NCBI RefSeq assembly: GCF_023652955.1
Contig: NZ_JAKLOY010000006.1
Span: 274,973-338,972, forward strand
DNA from: Geomonas sp. Red32
Lineage (GTDB): Bacteria > Desulfobacterota > Desulfuromonadia > Geobacterales > Geobacteraceae
DNA: 64,000 nucleotides
Direction: 5' to 3'
A program made the position numbers and the translations under genes. A model generated the notes under the pieces. That model did no database searches and was not told where the DNA came from. It was given only the letters and a program-made list of their open reading frames with translations. This document shows positions 55,186 to 64,000 of this stretch, one piece after another; within the stretch, counting starts at the first letter, position 1; each line of letters starts with the position of its first letter.

Positions 55186-55704
55186 ATGAACTTGGTATTG
55201 ATTGGGTATCGGGGGACGGGGAAAAGCCGGGTGGGGCGGGTGCTGGCCCAGCGCCTTGGTATGAGCCGGGTGGCGATGGACGACGAGATAGAGCTAAAGG
55301 CCGGGAAGACGACGCCGGAAATCGTCGCCCAGTGGGGATGGCCGAAATTCCGCGACCTGGAGACCGAGGTGGCACGGGAGCTGGCCGGCCGGGACGGACT
55401 GGTCATCGACACCGGCGGCGGCGTGATCGAGCGCCCGGAGAACATGGAGGTTCTTTCCGCTAACGCCCTGGTGGTCTGGATGAGGGCTTCGGTGGAGACC
55501 ATCGTCTCCCGGATCCAAGGGGGGACCAACCGGCCTGCTTTGGTGGACGGCAAGAGTTTTACCGAGGAGGTCTCGGAGGTGCTGGAGCGGAGAACGCCGC
55601 TGTACCAAAAGGCCGCCCATGTGGAAATCGATACGGACGGCCTGGCGCCGGACGAGATTGCCCGCCGGATCATGGTGGCATGGAGAGAGCGGGTAGGGAA
55701 CTGA
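55186..55704 (+). CDS. aroK: Shikimate kinase
   Basis: 172 aa. It phosphorylates shikimate in aromatic amino acid synthesis. Walker A is GYRGTGKSRVG, with Arg where many homologues have Thr. MDDEIE, FRDLET, DTGGGV and the lid Arg in NRPAL are all present. The start has GGAGGAGAT upstream. No other aro genes are adjacent. Confidence 0.9.
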   Translation: MNLVLIGYRGTGKSRVGRVLAQRLGMSRVAMDDEIELKAGKTTPEIVAQWGWPKFRDLETEVARELAGRDGLVIDTGGGVIERPENMEVLSANALVVWMRASVETIVSRIQGGTNRPALVDGKSFTEEVSEVLERRTPLYQKAAHVEIDTDGLAPDEIARRIMVAWRERVGN

Positions 55705-55729
55705 GGTGTTTAGGTAAGTACCTGCGTGT

Positions 55730-56431
55730 CTATTTACGGCTGAACCGGTAGCCGACGCCGCGGACGGTCTGGAAGAAGATGGGACGGGAGGGCTCCGGTT
55801 CGAAGTACTTCCGAAGCCTGACGATGAAGTTGTCGAGGGTGCGGGTCTCCGCTTCGGAGGAGTACCCCCAGACGATCTCCAGGATTACCGCACGGGGTAC
55901 CGCCTCGCCTTCCCGCCGGAAAAACAGCGACAGCATCTTCACCTCGAGATCGGTGAGATCGATCTCCCCCTGCCGGGTGCGCGCACGGTAGGAGAGGAGG
56001 AACACCTCGTTGTCGCCGAAACGGTACCCTTCCTCCACCGGCTCCGGGCGGTACCAGGCCGAACGCCTGAGCATCCCGGAAACCCGCAGCAGAAACTCCT
56101 TCAGGTTGAACGGCTTGATGAGATAGTCGTCGGCCCCCTCCGCCAGCCCCTCCACGCGGTCGCGCTCCTCCGAGCGCGCAGTCAGCATCAGCACCGGCAC
56201 CCGGGTATCCAGTTTCCTGATCTTGCGGCAGACCTCGAAGCCGTTGATCCCCGGGAGCATCACGTCGAGGATGATGAGGTCGAATTTTTCCACCTGCACC
56301 TTGTCCAGCGCTTCCTCGCCGCTTTCCACGTGGCTGATCAGGTACCCTTCCTGTTCCAGGTTGAAGCTGATGCCGCGGGCGAGATGGATCTCGTCCTCGA
56401 CCAGAAGAATGTGCGGTTTCTGTTCCGACAT
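55730..56431 (-). CDS. OmpR-type response regulator
   Basis: 233 aa. Receiver with phospho-Asp in LIILDVMLPG and Lys in LIKPFN, then a winged helix with a typical end (FQTVRGVGYRFSRK). It follows the kinase gene by 4 nt in the same operon. Target genes unknown; the nearest divergent gene is the nitronate-monooxygenase-like gene beyond the kinase. Confidence 0.93.
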   Translation of the reverse strand: MSEQKPHILLVEDEIHLARGISFNLEQEGYLISHVESGEEALDKVQVEKFDLIILDVMLPGINGFEVCRKIRKLDTRVPVLMLTARSEERDRVEGLAEGADDYLIKPFNLKEFLLRVSGMLRRSAWYRPEPVEEGYRFGDNEVFLLSYRARTRQGEIDLTDLEVKMLSLFFRREGEAVPRAVILEIVWGYSSEAETRTLDNFIVRLRKYFEPEPSRPIFFQTVRGVGYRFSRK

Positions 56432-56435
56432 CCGG

Positions 56436-57389
56436 TTATCCTTTTTGCTGGCTGCCGGTCAGCGGCAGCACGATCCTGAAGGTACACCCCTTGCCGATCC
56501 CTTCGCTTTCCACCGTGATCTTGCCGTTGTGGGCGTTCACCACCGACTTCACGATGTACAGGCCGAGACCGGTCCCCCTGATGTTCTCGCCAGGGGTGCG
56601 TACCCGGTAGAAAATGTCGAAAATCCTGTCGAGCTCGTTCTTGCGGAGCCCCTTGCCGTTGTCCTGGACTTCCAGGACGCAGTGCTTCCCCTGGCGGCGC
56701 AGCGACACCTTGATCTCCGGGGCGGCCGGGGAATAGAGGAGGGCGTTCTCGATGAGATTCCTGATCGCCATCTCCATCGCCTCGGCGTCGATGACCGCAC
56801 CGATGCCGCTCTCGACCTCGGCCGTCAGGCGTCCCCCCTCGGGGAGATCGGCCCGCTTCTGTTCCAGATACTCGGCGAGGAACTTCGAGAAATCGATCCG
56901 CTTGGCCTTCTCCCCCAGCTGCCGGAACTCGATCCTGGTCGCCATCAGAAGGTTACTGATGAGGACGTTGAGCCGGTCGGTGTCCGCGAGCATGGTGTCG
57001 ATGAACCCCTCGAGCTTATCCTTCGGGAGATCCCTGAGCTTCACGGTCTCCAGGTGGAGCTGGATGGAGGCGAGCGGGGACTTCAGTTCGTGGGTGAGCT
57101 GGGAGATGTAGCTTCGCTGCTGGAGGTAGAGCTTGGCCTGGCGCCGCCAGTAGACGAAGATCACGTAGACCCCCACCAGGATGGCCAAGAGCATCAGGAG
57201 CCCTTCCACCAGCACCACCCACTCGAGCCCCCGGGAAACCAGTTCCGGCTTGTAGCGAAGGGCGAGGTCGCGGAACTGCTTGTTGCGGCCGATGAACCAG
57301 TAAATCCAGCAGACCACCACCACGACCCACATGGCTTGGATGCCGATCAGGACTATCAGCGGCTTTGACATGACCCGGTGAAGTTTCAT
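56436..57389 (-). CDS. Membrane sensor histidine kinase
   Basis: About 317 aa from ATG 57389; a TTG at 57425 is also in frame. Two membrane helices (about residues 8-28 and 55-80) flank a very short periplasmic loop, so it probably senses within or below the membrane. Phospho-His is in SQLTHELKSPLA. HATPase motifs (NLIENALLYSP, GTGLGLYIVKS) are intact. It partners the regulator at 55730. Confidence 0.92.
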   Translation of the reverse strand: MKLHRVMSKPLIVLIGIQAMWVVVVVCWIYWFIGRNKQFRDLALRYKPELVSRGLEWVVLVEGLLMLLAILVGVYVIFVYWRRQAKLYLQQRSYISQLTHELKSPLASIQLHLETVKLRDLPKDKLEGFIDTMLADTDRLNVLISNLLMATRIEFRQLGEKAKRIDFSKFLAEYLEQKRADLPEGGRLTAEVESGIGAVIDAEAMEMAIRNLIENALLYSPAAPEIKVSLRRQGKHCVLEVQDNGKGLRKNELDRIFDIFYRVRTPGENIRGTGLGLYIVKSVVNAHNGKITVESEGIGKGCTFRIVLPLTGSQQKG

Positions 57390-57537
57390 GAGCACTTCTC
57401 TAGCATCGGCCAGCACTTTTTGCAAGGGCGTAGTGGCGGGGGAGGGGACAAGGTGCTTTTACATTTCTATTACAAACGTAGAAACCGACTTCTGTTATGG
57501 TCTATTAGCCGTTGTCCCCGCACTCTAGGAGGTGTAC

Positions 57538-58629
57538 ATGTTTGGACCGTTACGAATCGGGAAGTATGAGGCGCGTTATCCGTTGATCCAGGGTGGTATG
57601 GGGGTCAGGATCTCGGCCGGGTCGCTGGCTGGACACGTCGCCAAGTGCGGCGGGATCGGCTTGGTCGCTTCTCCCGGTATCACTCTCAACAGTGGCCTCT
57701 TCGACGGAACCAACTATTTCCAGTCCAACCCGCTGGCACTCAAGGAAGAGATCCGCAAGGCCTACGAGATCGCCCCCGACGGCATCATCGGGGTCAACGT
57801 GATGGTCGCTCTCTCCGATTTCGAGGAGCTGGTGGTCGCCTCCGTGGAAGCCGGGGCCAAGGTCCTCGTCTGCGGAGCCGGACTCCCCATGACCCTCCCC
57901 GGGCTGACCGCCCACGCCCCCGACGTCGCCCTGGTCCCCATCGTCTCCTCGGTGCGGGCAGCACAGCTGATCGCCAAGAAGTGGGACAAGGCCTATAACC
58001 GCCTCCCCGACGCGGTCGTCGTCGAGGACCCGGAAACCGCCGGTGGCCACCTCGGCGAGAAGATGGAGAACATCGGCAAAGGCGAGTACGACCAGTACGA
58101 GACGGTCCGCGGGGTCAAAGAGTTCTTCCGCTCCGAGTACGGCCTCGACATGCCGGTTATCGCCGCCGGCGGCATCTGGGACCGCGCCGACGTCATGCAC
58201 GCTCTCGCCGAGGGCGCCGACGGGGTGCAGATGGCCAGCCGCTTCGTCACCACCGTCGAGTGCGACGCCGATCCCGCCTTCAAGCAAGCCTACCTGGACT
58301 GCAAGAAGGAGGACATCGGTCTCATCATGAGCCCGGCCGGTCTCCCGGGACGCGCCATCCTCTCCAACCAGGAGTCGATCGCCAGCTACGACCACGACAA
58401 CGCCACCTTCTGCGCCCACGGCTGCCTCAAGAAGTGCTCCTACAAAGAAAGCGGCGAGCGTTTCTGCATCGTGAGCGCTCTGGACCGCGCCCAGAAAGGG
58501 GAAGTCGAGACCGGCCTCATCTTCTGCGGCACCAACGCCTGGAAGGCGAACCGGATCGAGACCGTCCAGGAGATCTTCGACGAGCTCTTTGCCGAAGAAG
58601 AGGCCAAAGTGATAGATCAGGCCGCCTGA
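57538..58629 (+). CDS. Nitronate monooxygenase-like FMN oxidoreductase
   Basis: 363 aa; ATG 57538 follows AGGAGG. TIM-barrel FMN enzyme of the 2-nitropropane dioxygenase family (IQGGMGVRISAGSLAGHVA; VVEDPETAGGHLG; VIAAGGIWDRADVMHALAEGA). A C-terminal cysteine cluster (CAHGC, KKC, RFC) is unlike the simplest family members and could bind a metal or Fe-S centre. Substrate uncertain; some relatives act on enoyl-ACP. Confidence 0.85.
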   Translation: MFGPLRIGKYEARYPLIQGGMGVRISAGSLAGHVAKCGGIGLVASPGITLNSGLFDGTNYFQSNPLALKEEIRKAYEIAPDGIIGVNVMVALSDFEELVVASVEAGAKVLVCGAGLPMTLPGLTAHAPDVALVPIVSSVRAAQLIAKKWDKAYNRLPDAVVVEDPETAGGHLGEKMENIGKGEYDQYETVRGVKEFFRSEYGLDMPVIAAGGIWDRADVMHALAEGADGVQMASRFVTTVECDADPAFKQAYLDCKKEDIGLIMSPAGLPGRAILSNQESIASYDHDNATFCAHGCLKKCSYKESGERFCIVSALDRAQKGEVETGLIFCGTNAWKANRIETVQEIFDELFAEEEAKVIDQAA

Positions 58630-58658
58630 CCGCCGCTCCCCATTAATGACCGAACCGA

Positions 58659-58696
58659 ATCCCCCTGGCGCTACCGGTGCCAGGGGGATTTTTTTT
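58659..58696 (+). terminator. Intrinsic terminator
   Basis: ATCCCCCTGGC / GCCAGGGGGAT stem with a run of T, after the nitronate-monooxygenase-like gene. Confidence 0.9.
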
Positions 58697-58729
58697 CGAA
58701 ATGGAGTTGCGGACCGCCGGGCAGTATGC

Positions 58730-58752
58730 TATATCAAGAAAACCTGATTTAA
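58730..58752. promoter_or_regulatory. Candidate SahR operator
   Basis: TATATCAAGAAAACCTGATT is an imperfect palindrome (ATCAAG...CTGAT) about 25 nt before the regulator start. It fits the ATATCAAG-type palindromes I associate with SahR regulation of SAM-cycle genes, so autoregulation and control of ahcY are likely. Confidence 0.5.
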
Positions 58753-58774
58753 TAAAACCCCCAAGGTTGATGCG

Positions 58775-59695
58775 ATGCTCGAAGTACTCAAAGCCCTGGC
58801 TGATCCCTGCCGACTGCGGCTGGTAGCGGTGTTGTTGCGCGGCGAATTTACCGTGCAGGAGCTTCAGCGCATCTTCAACATGGGGCAGTCCCGCATCTCC
58901 CGCCATCTCAAGATCCTCACCGACGTAGGGATCCTTTCCGTCAAGCGGCAGGGAACCTGGAGCTACTACCGGGCAGGCGACGACAACCCGTTTTTCCGGG
59001 GAATCCGTCCGGCCTTCGATGCCGGGCTGGAAAAGCTTCCCGATCACCACGACGACCTGGCGGCGCTGGCGCTGGCCCTGGAAGCGCGCCGCAAAAGGAG
59101 CCAGGAGTTTTTCGACAGCCACGCCCGCCAATGGGACAGGCTCTCGCGGACGCTTTTGCCGGTACCCGACTACCTGCCGGCCCTGCTTTCCCTCACCCCG
59201 GAAGTGGATACCCTGCTGGAGATCGGGGTCGGGACGGGATCGCTCCTTCCCGATCTGGCAGCCAAGGCCCGGACGCTGATCGGTGTCGACCATTCCCCCG
59301 CCATGTTGGACGAGGCGAGAAGGAGAATGGGAGAGCTCGGTCTGAACGGGATCGAGCTTAGGCTCGGGGAGATGACGCACCTTCCGGTAGCCGACGGAGG
59401 TACCGGTTGCGTGGTCACCAACATGGTGCTCCATCATGCCGCCCATCCCCAGGAGGTGCTGAAGGAGATCGCGCGGGTGCTCCGTCCGGAAGGGGTGCTG
59501 GTGCTGGCCGACCTGTCGCGGCACGACCGCGAGTGGGCACGGGAGCAACTGGCCGACCAGTGGCTGGGGTTCGAGGAAGAGGAACTAAGCGAATGGCTTC
59601 AGGGGGCCGGCATGGCGACCCTGGAATTACAGAGGATATCCGGTTCTCAAGGACAGGAAGAGGTAGTACTGATCAAGGCCGTCCGTTCGGCCTAG
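58775..59695 (+). CDS. sahR: ArsR-family regulator fused to SAM-methyltransferase-like domain (SahR-like)
   Basis: 306 aa. N-terminal winged helix (about residues 1-90; [11 protein letters not shown] recognition helix), then a class I methyltransferase fold (about 120-300) with [12 protein letters not shown]. This architecture, directly upstream of adenosylhomocysteinase, matches SahR, which represses SAM-cycle genes and senses S-adenosylhomocysteine through its methyltransferase-like domain. No arsenic genes are present. The gap to ahcY is 37 nt, so they are co-transcribed. Confidence 0.8.
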   Translation: MLEVLKALADPCRLRLVAVLLRGEFTVQELQRIFNMGQSRISRHLKILTDVGILSVKRQGTWSYYRAGDDNPFFRGIRPAFDAGLEKLPDHHDDLAALALALEARRKRSQEFFDSHARQWDRLSRTLLPVPDYLPALLSLTPEVDTLLEIGVGTGSLLPDLAAKARTLIGVDHSPAMLDEARRRMGELGLNGIELRLGEMTHLPVADGGTGCVVTNMVLHHAAHPQEVLKEIARVLRPEGVLVLADLSRHDREWAREQLADQWLGFEEEELSEWLQGAGMATLELQRISGSQGQEEVVLIKAVRSA

Positions 59696-59732
59696 AGTTA
59701 CCAGCAAGAAAAGAGAAAAGGAGAAAACGACT

Positions 59733-61130
<1,398 letters not shown>

Positions 61131-61147
61131 TACCCGCCAATCTTCAC

Positions 61148-61190
61148 CCTCTCCCTCCCCTTCAACGGGGGGGGAGAGGCTGGATTTTTT
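61148..61190 (+). terminator. Intrinsic terminator of ahcY
   Basis: CCTCTCCCTCCCC / GGGGGGGGAGAGG stem and TTTTTT. Confidence 0.85.
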
Positions 61191-61392
61191 ATCCCGCCAA
61201 TCATCTCCTTTGACAACGCCCCCACTAGTCTATATATTTCCCCTAATTTAAGCCGGCCGCCCCGTTTCTTCATGAGCTTCTGTCCGCTACATAGTTGGCG
61301 AGAAGAAAGGGAACTTCAATGACACCAATAAATCTTCGTAGGTCTTTGGATAGCTACGTCCCGAATCCCTAAAAACAGACGCGGCGGATGAG

Positions 61393-61416
61393 CGGACCCG
61401 GTCAATAACTTGTTGG
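61393..61416 (+). repeat. 24-bp direct repeat, left copy
   Basis: Contains CCCGGTCAATAACTTGTTGG. Identical to 63804-63827. GATGA precedes both copies, one base away. It marks the left edge of an AT-rich islet. Confidence 0.9.
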
Positions 61417-61447
61417 ATGGGAAAATGAAAAGTCGGGGGATTGATCA

Positions 61448-61771
61448 ATGTTTAAAGTAGCCGTATGTATTCTTTTGCTACTAGCGTTCATTACAAACGT
61501 ACAAGCTGAAATTTTCCGGTGCGAAGACAGGGAGGGCAAGCTTCACTTCACCGATATTTTGCCATTTTCTAATCAGTCATCATGCACCTACAATGAAAAG
61601 GATCAGGCCAAAATTGATAAGATATTAAAAAAACAAGAAGAGAAAGAAAAAAAACTGGAAATGATGCGGATGAAAAAATACTGTAAAGACTATTGCTCGT
61701 CCTTAGAGGCTCAAGGAATTGTCATAAACCAGAAGAAATGTTTCAGTAATTGTCTAAAAATTAAGAAATGA
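61448..61771 (+). CDS. DUF4124-like secreted protein
   Basis: 107 aa. Signal peptide ending NVQAE, then the short DUF4124-type motif IFRCEDREGKLHFTD. A Lys/Glu-rich helix and a C-terminal part with four Cys (YCKDYCSS, KKCFSNC) follow. Periplasmic location likely. Codon use is AT-rich, unlike the core genes. Function unknown. Confidence 0.75.
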   Translation: MFKVAVCILLLLAFITNVQAEIFRCEDREGKLHFTDILPFSNQSSCTYNEKDQAKIDKILKKQEEKEKKLEMMRMKKYCKDYCSSLEAQGIVINQKKCFSNCLKIKK

Positions 61772-61789
61772 ATAATGTACCCGGAGCGA

Positions 61790-61802
61790 GGTGTCAGGCA
61801 CC
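61790..61802. repeat. REP-like short palindrome
   Basis: GGTGTCAGGCACC, a GGTG...CACC hairpin resembling the cores of REP elements moved by RAYT transposases. Only one copy is seen here and no transposase is present. Confidence 0.4.
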
Positions 61803-61935
61803 ATTTAATGTATCCAGAATTTGAAGGACGGATTCCAACAAAGCAGGTGGACCGGACTCGGAGTGGTGGAGAGCGGAAGCGAGTTGATAAAAGTCGTGTG
61901 CTCGCCGGTCACCTCGGTGTTGTCCAAAGGATGAA

Positions 61936-63543
61936 ATGGAATTACTTCACAATATAATTCAAAACCCTTTGCTCCGACAGATCCATGACCGTAGACGCTC
62001 GGAACTCAAAAAGATCTTTTCGGACCTGGAAGATTGCCCTCACAAGCATTTTCTTTCCCTCCACAAATACTTGAAGGGGACACCTCAACGATTTTATTGC
62101 AAATCCAGTTACTCGAAATACCTTAAATGGCTGGAAAATGTCGATCTTAGTCAAAGGAACTTACTTCAAGAGTATTGCCGAAATTCAATGGTTGAAATAA
62201 ATCAAGCTTTTCTTCATATAACCGAGATTAATCAATTCGATTGGCACGATCAGCTTGATACGAGTGACAACTATGAATTAATCCGATTTATTGATCAAAA
62301 CATACATCCAACATATCTGAGGTTGGTAGAAGCCGTATTCAGTCCGATGCTTCGCATACCGGCATACTTTTCACGTTTAAACCGCGGAAAAGGAACGGAA
62401 AAGCTGGATGTATTTAACATAGTTGATGAAATTAAGGCTTCTTTTTTAGATGAATTAACAATAGCCTATCGCCATGTGGTCAGAAATGGCATAGCTCATG
62501 GAGGTATCAGGTTTTTAGATAATTCAATATTATACAAAGATAAGCAAGGTAACGAAGAAGTGTTATCTGACAGAGCAATGGTGGGTGCCTGTGATAACTT
62601 GATTGATATCTGCAATGCTGTTGTATTGGCATTCTCAGTGTTTGTTATAGCTAACCAGCATCTCGGGTATGAAATTCCGAATCAGCTTCTCATTGACGAA
62701 CTTAAAGAAGAAACGAAAACGCCGTGGTGGGAGATCATCGGCTGCACACCCTCCGAGTATACAGCCCTAAACCAGCTAATTGTTCATGTCCGGGCGAGAA
62801 CATACGACTTTTTTAAGGTACAGGTATCGGTGTTCCAGTCCGGATACCTCGCTGAATTTTTTGCACCCGGATACAGCCGATATTTTTTCTCAATTCGTTC
62901 TAAGGAATCATGGCCCGGCTTTACGGCCTTTGACGGTGAAAAGCTAAGACAATTGAGGCAATCAGGGTCTACTCGCCTTGAAGATTACCAAGGTGTTGTA
63001 ATGGAAAATTTAATATTTTATGTACCTCGCCTAAAACTACCGAGATTCATACATCGAATTGGAACAATGTATTCTTTCTTCCGGGTTCATATGCCTTTAA
63101 TTACAGCTGATTTCAGAAAAAGTTTGCACCTACCGACGCTCGAAGTCCGAGAGGCTAAGATTCACCGAAACGCATGGGGGGTGGTTCTGGCTGGAACTGT
63201 CCTTATTCAGGACCAATCAGAGGACTTAAGCAGCGACATAAGAAGGGTCTTACGTAGCATTATTAGCAAATCTCTGTCACATGCACGGGAACAGACATCT
63301 CGTCTGGACGTTGTACGTTATTTGCCATTGGGCTTTGCACGTATTTCTGTATATTGTGCTGACCATCGACGGCGACAATTCAGTGGGCTCGGAAAGGATC
63401 TGGTGTGTACAGTGCAAGTACAGCGAATCAGACGTATTCAAGCACCAGATATACTCGGATCGACAATCGAAAAGCGAGGACGCTACCGAATTGCATGGAA
63501 CCGCGAGTGGTTAGAGGACATAGACGGCCAACCAACGGGTTGA
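61936..63543 (+). CDS. Large orphan protein with HEPN-like RNGIAH motif
   Basis: 535 aa, AT-rich, no signal peptide or membrane segment. AAGG precedes the ATG. Near residue 183 is VVRNGIAHGG, which fits the Rx4H motif (with Asn after Arg) of HEPN domains, many of which are RNases in toxin and antiphage systems. The surrounding 130-250 region is helical, as HEPN requires. The C-terminal half is beta-rich and unrecognised. No obvious antitoxin is adjacent. The HEPN call rests on one motif. Confidence 0.6.
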   Translation: MELLHNIIQNPLLRQIHDRRRSELKKIFSDLEDCPHKHFLSLHKYLKGTPQRFYCKSSYSKYLKWLENVDLSQRNLLQEYCRNSMVEINQAFLHITEINQFDWHDQLDTSDNYELIRFIDQNIHPTYLRLVEAVFSPMLRIPAYFSRLNRGKGTEKLDVFNIVDEIKASFLDELTIAYRHVVRNGIAHGGIRFLDNSILYKDKQGNEEVLSDRAMVGACDNLIDICNAVVLAFSVFVIANQHLGYEIPNQLLIDELKEETKTPWWEIIGCTPSEYTALNQLIVHVRARTYDFFKVQVSVFQSGYLAEFFAPGYSRYFFSIRSKESWPGFTAFDGEKLRQLRQSGSTRLEDYQGVVMENLIFYVPRLKLPRFIHRIGTMYSFFRVHMPLITADFRKSLHLPTLEVREAKIHRNAWGVVLAGTVLIQDQSEDLSSDIRRVLRSIISKSLSHAREQTSRLDVVRYLPLGFARISVYCADHRRRQFSGLGKDLVCTVQVQRIRRIQAPDILGSTIEKRGRYRIAWNREWLEDIDGQPTG

Positions 63544-63574
63544 GCTGTCTTCGCAGCTCCCCCCAACCCCGTTG
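63532..63574 (+). terminator. Long hairpin overlapping the stop of the HEPN-like gene
   Basis: CCAACGGGTTGAGCTG pairs with CAGCTC...AACCCCGTTGG around TCTTCG. No T-run follows directly. It may act as terminator or mRNA 3' structure. Confidence 0.55.
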
Positions 63575-63641
63575 GAAGAAATCGAAAATACAAACTAACT
63601 TAAGCAACTCGGCCGTCAGGAGACTCCGATAGGGGGGCCGT

Positions 63642-63745
63642 GGGGGACGCCTATGCTATTCATGCGTTTCCCGGATGAATGGATCGCATGAGGAGAACGA
63701 GGACCGCGCGCGGCGAGAAACGCATGGGACGCATAGGCGTCCCCC
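63642..63745. repeat. Long imperfect inverted repeat (MITE-like)
   Basis: The arms 63642-63670 and 63717-63745 pair over 15 bp (GGGGGACGCCTATGC), then 4 mismatches, then 10 bp (CATGCGTTTC). The loop is about 46 nt. No gene inside. It resembles a miniature non-autonomous element. Confidence 0.8.
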
Positions 63746-63803
63746 TTGTTTTCCCCGCAGGAATCGTAAAGGAACATTCTTGCCCACCATTTGGGCAGAT
63801 GAC

Positions 63804-63827
63804 CGGACCCGGTCAATAACTTGTTGG
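63804..63827 (+). repeat. 24-bp direct repeat, right copy
   Basis: Identical to 61393-61416; marks the right edge of the AT-rich islet. Confidence 0.9.
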
Positions 63828-63881
63828 CAAGGATAATTCGTGAGCACAAAAAACCACTCAACCAAAAAGGAAACAGCAATC

Positions 63882-64000
63882 ATGCGACCGTATTGGAAGG
63901 TGGTGGCCGCATTCATGTTCATGTCCTTTTTGTTGAACTGCTTGTTTTTGTGCACCGTTTTAACTCACTTCAATACATTTAATGGCGCGCCATTAGCTGA
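63882..64000 (+). CDS. Small membrane protein, truncated by window end
   Basis: The frame starts with ATG 63882 (AAAAAGG upstream) and remains open to the edge. The first 39 residues include a membrane helix or signal (WKVVAAFMFMSFLLNCLFLC). Function cannot be judged. Confidence 0.5.
   Translation, partial: MRPYWKVVAAFMFMSFLLNCLFLCTVLTHFNTFNGAPLA

Overview
This is a high-GC chromosomal window. Gene content and style resemble a Geobacter/Geomonas-type Desulfuromonadales bacterium (Geobacteraceae): large secreted repeat proteins, a CheA-REC chemosensory cluster, a SahR-like regulator beside ahcY, and YjbH-type exopolysaccharide machinery. No 16S rRNA gene or other taxonomic marker is present, so this assignment is inference.

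Layout. 1-1517: the end of an ABC-transporter ATPase and an unrecognised gene. 1823-14049: two giant secreted RCC1/Ig-like proteins, each ending in a dockerin-like domain, flanking a lipoprotein with a cohesin-like C-terminus. 14135-17583: a YjbH-like protein, a purine-rich tandem array and a small beta-barrel protein. 17654-20683 (minus strand): a magnesium locus made of an M-box riboswitch with intrinsic terminator, a soluble PRC/MgtE-N/CBS protein and an NRAMP-family transporter whose motifs suggest Mg2+ rather than Mn2+/Fe2+.

20663-29583: an integrated mobile element bounded by a perfect 21-bp direct repeat. Its attachment core is the 5' P1/GUUAG segment of the M-box, so the element has separated the riboswitch and Mg operon from their apparent native promoter, which now lies at 29589-29618 and points at the integrase. 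The element encodes a Rep_trans-type replication initiator, a serine recombinase, a tyrosine integrase, an AlpA-like regulator, an ADP-ribosyltransferase-like/glycosyltransferase-like gene pair and several small orphan proteins.

29584-38258: molybdate uptake (modBC without modA), a sulfur-relay operon (MoeB/ThiF-like, TusA-like, mnmA), sulfate uptake (cysTWA) and cysK. 38415-39413: a nuclease-fold protein lacking the usual catalytic residues and a 10-bp tandem repeat. 39414-49994: a chemosensory operon of the Wsp-like/alternative-function type, followed by an orphan kinase (50100). 51970-61130: housekeeping and transport genes, a two-component system, a nitronate-monooxygenase-like enzyme, and a SahR-like regulator with an apparent operator upstream of ahcY. 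61393-63827: an AT-rich islet between 24-bp direct repeats carrying a DUF4124-like secreted protein and a large protein with a HEPN-like RNGIAH motif, followed by a long imperfect inverted repeat. A partial gene runs off the right edge.
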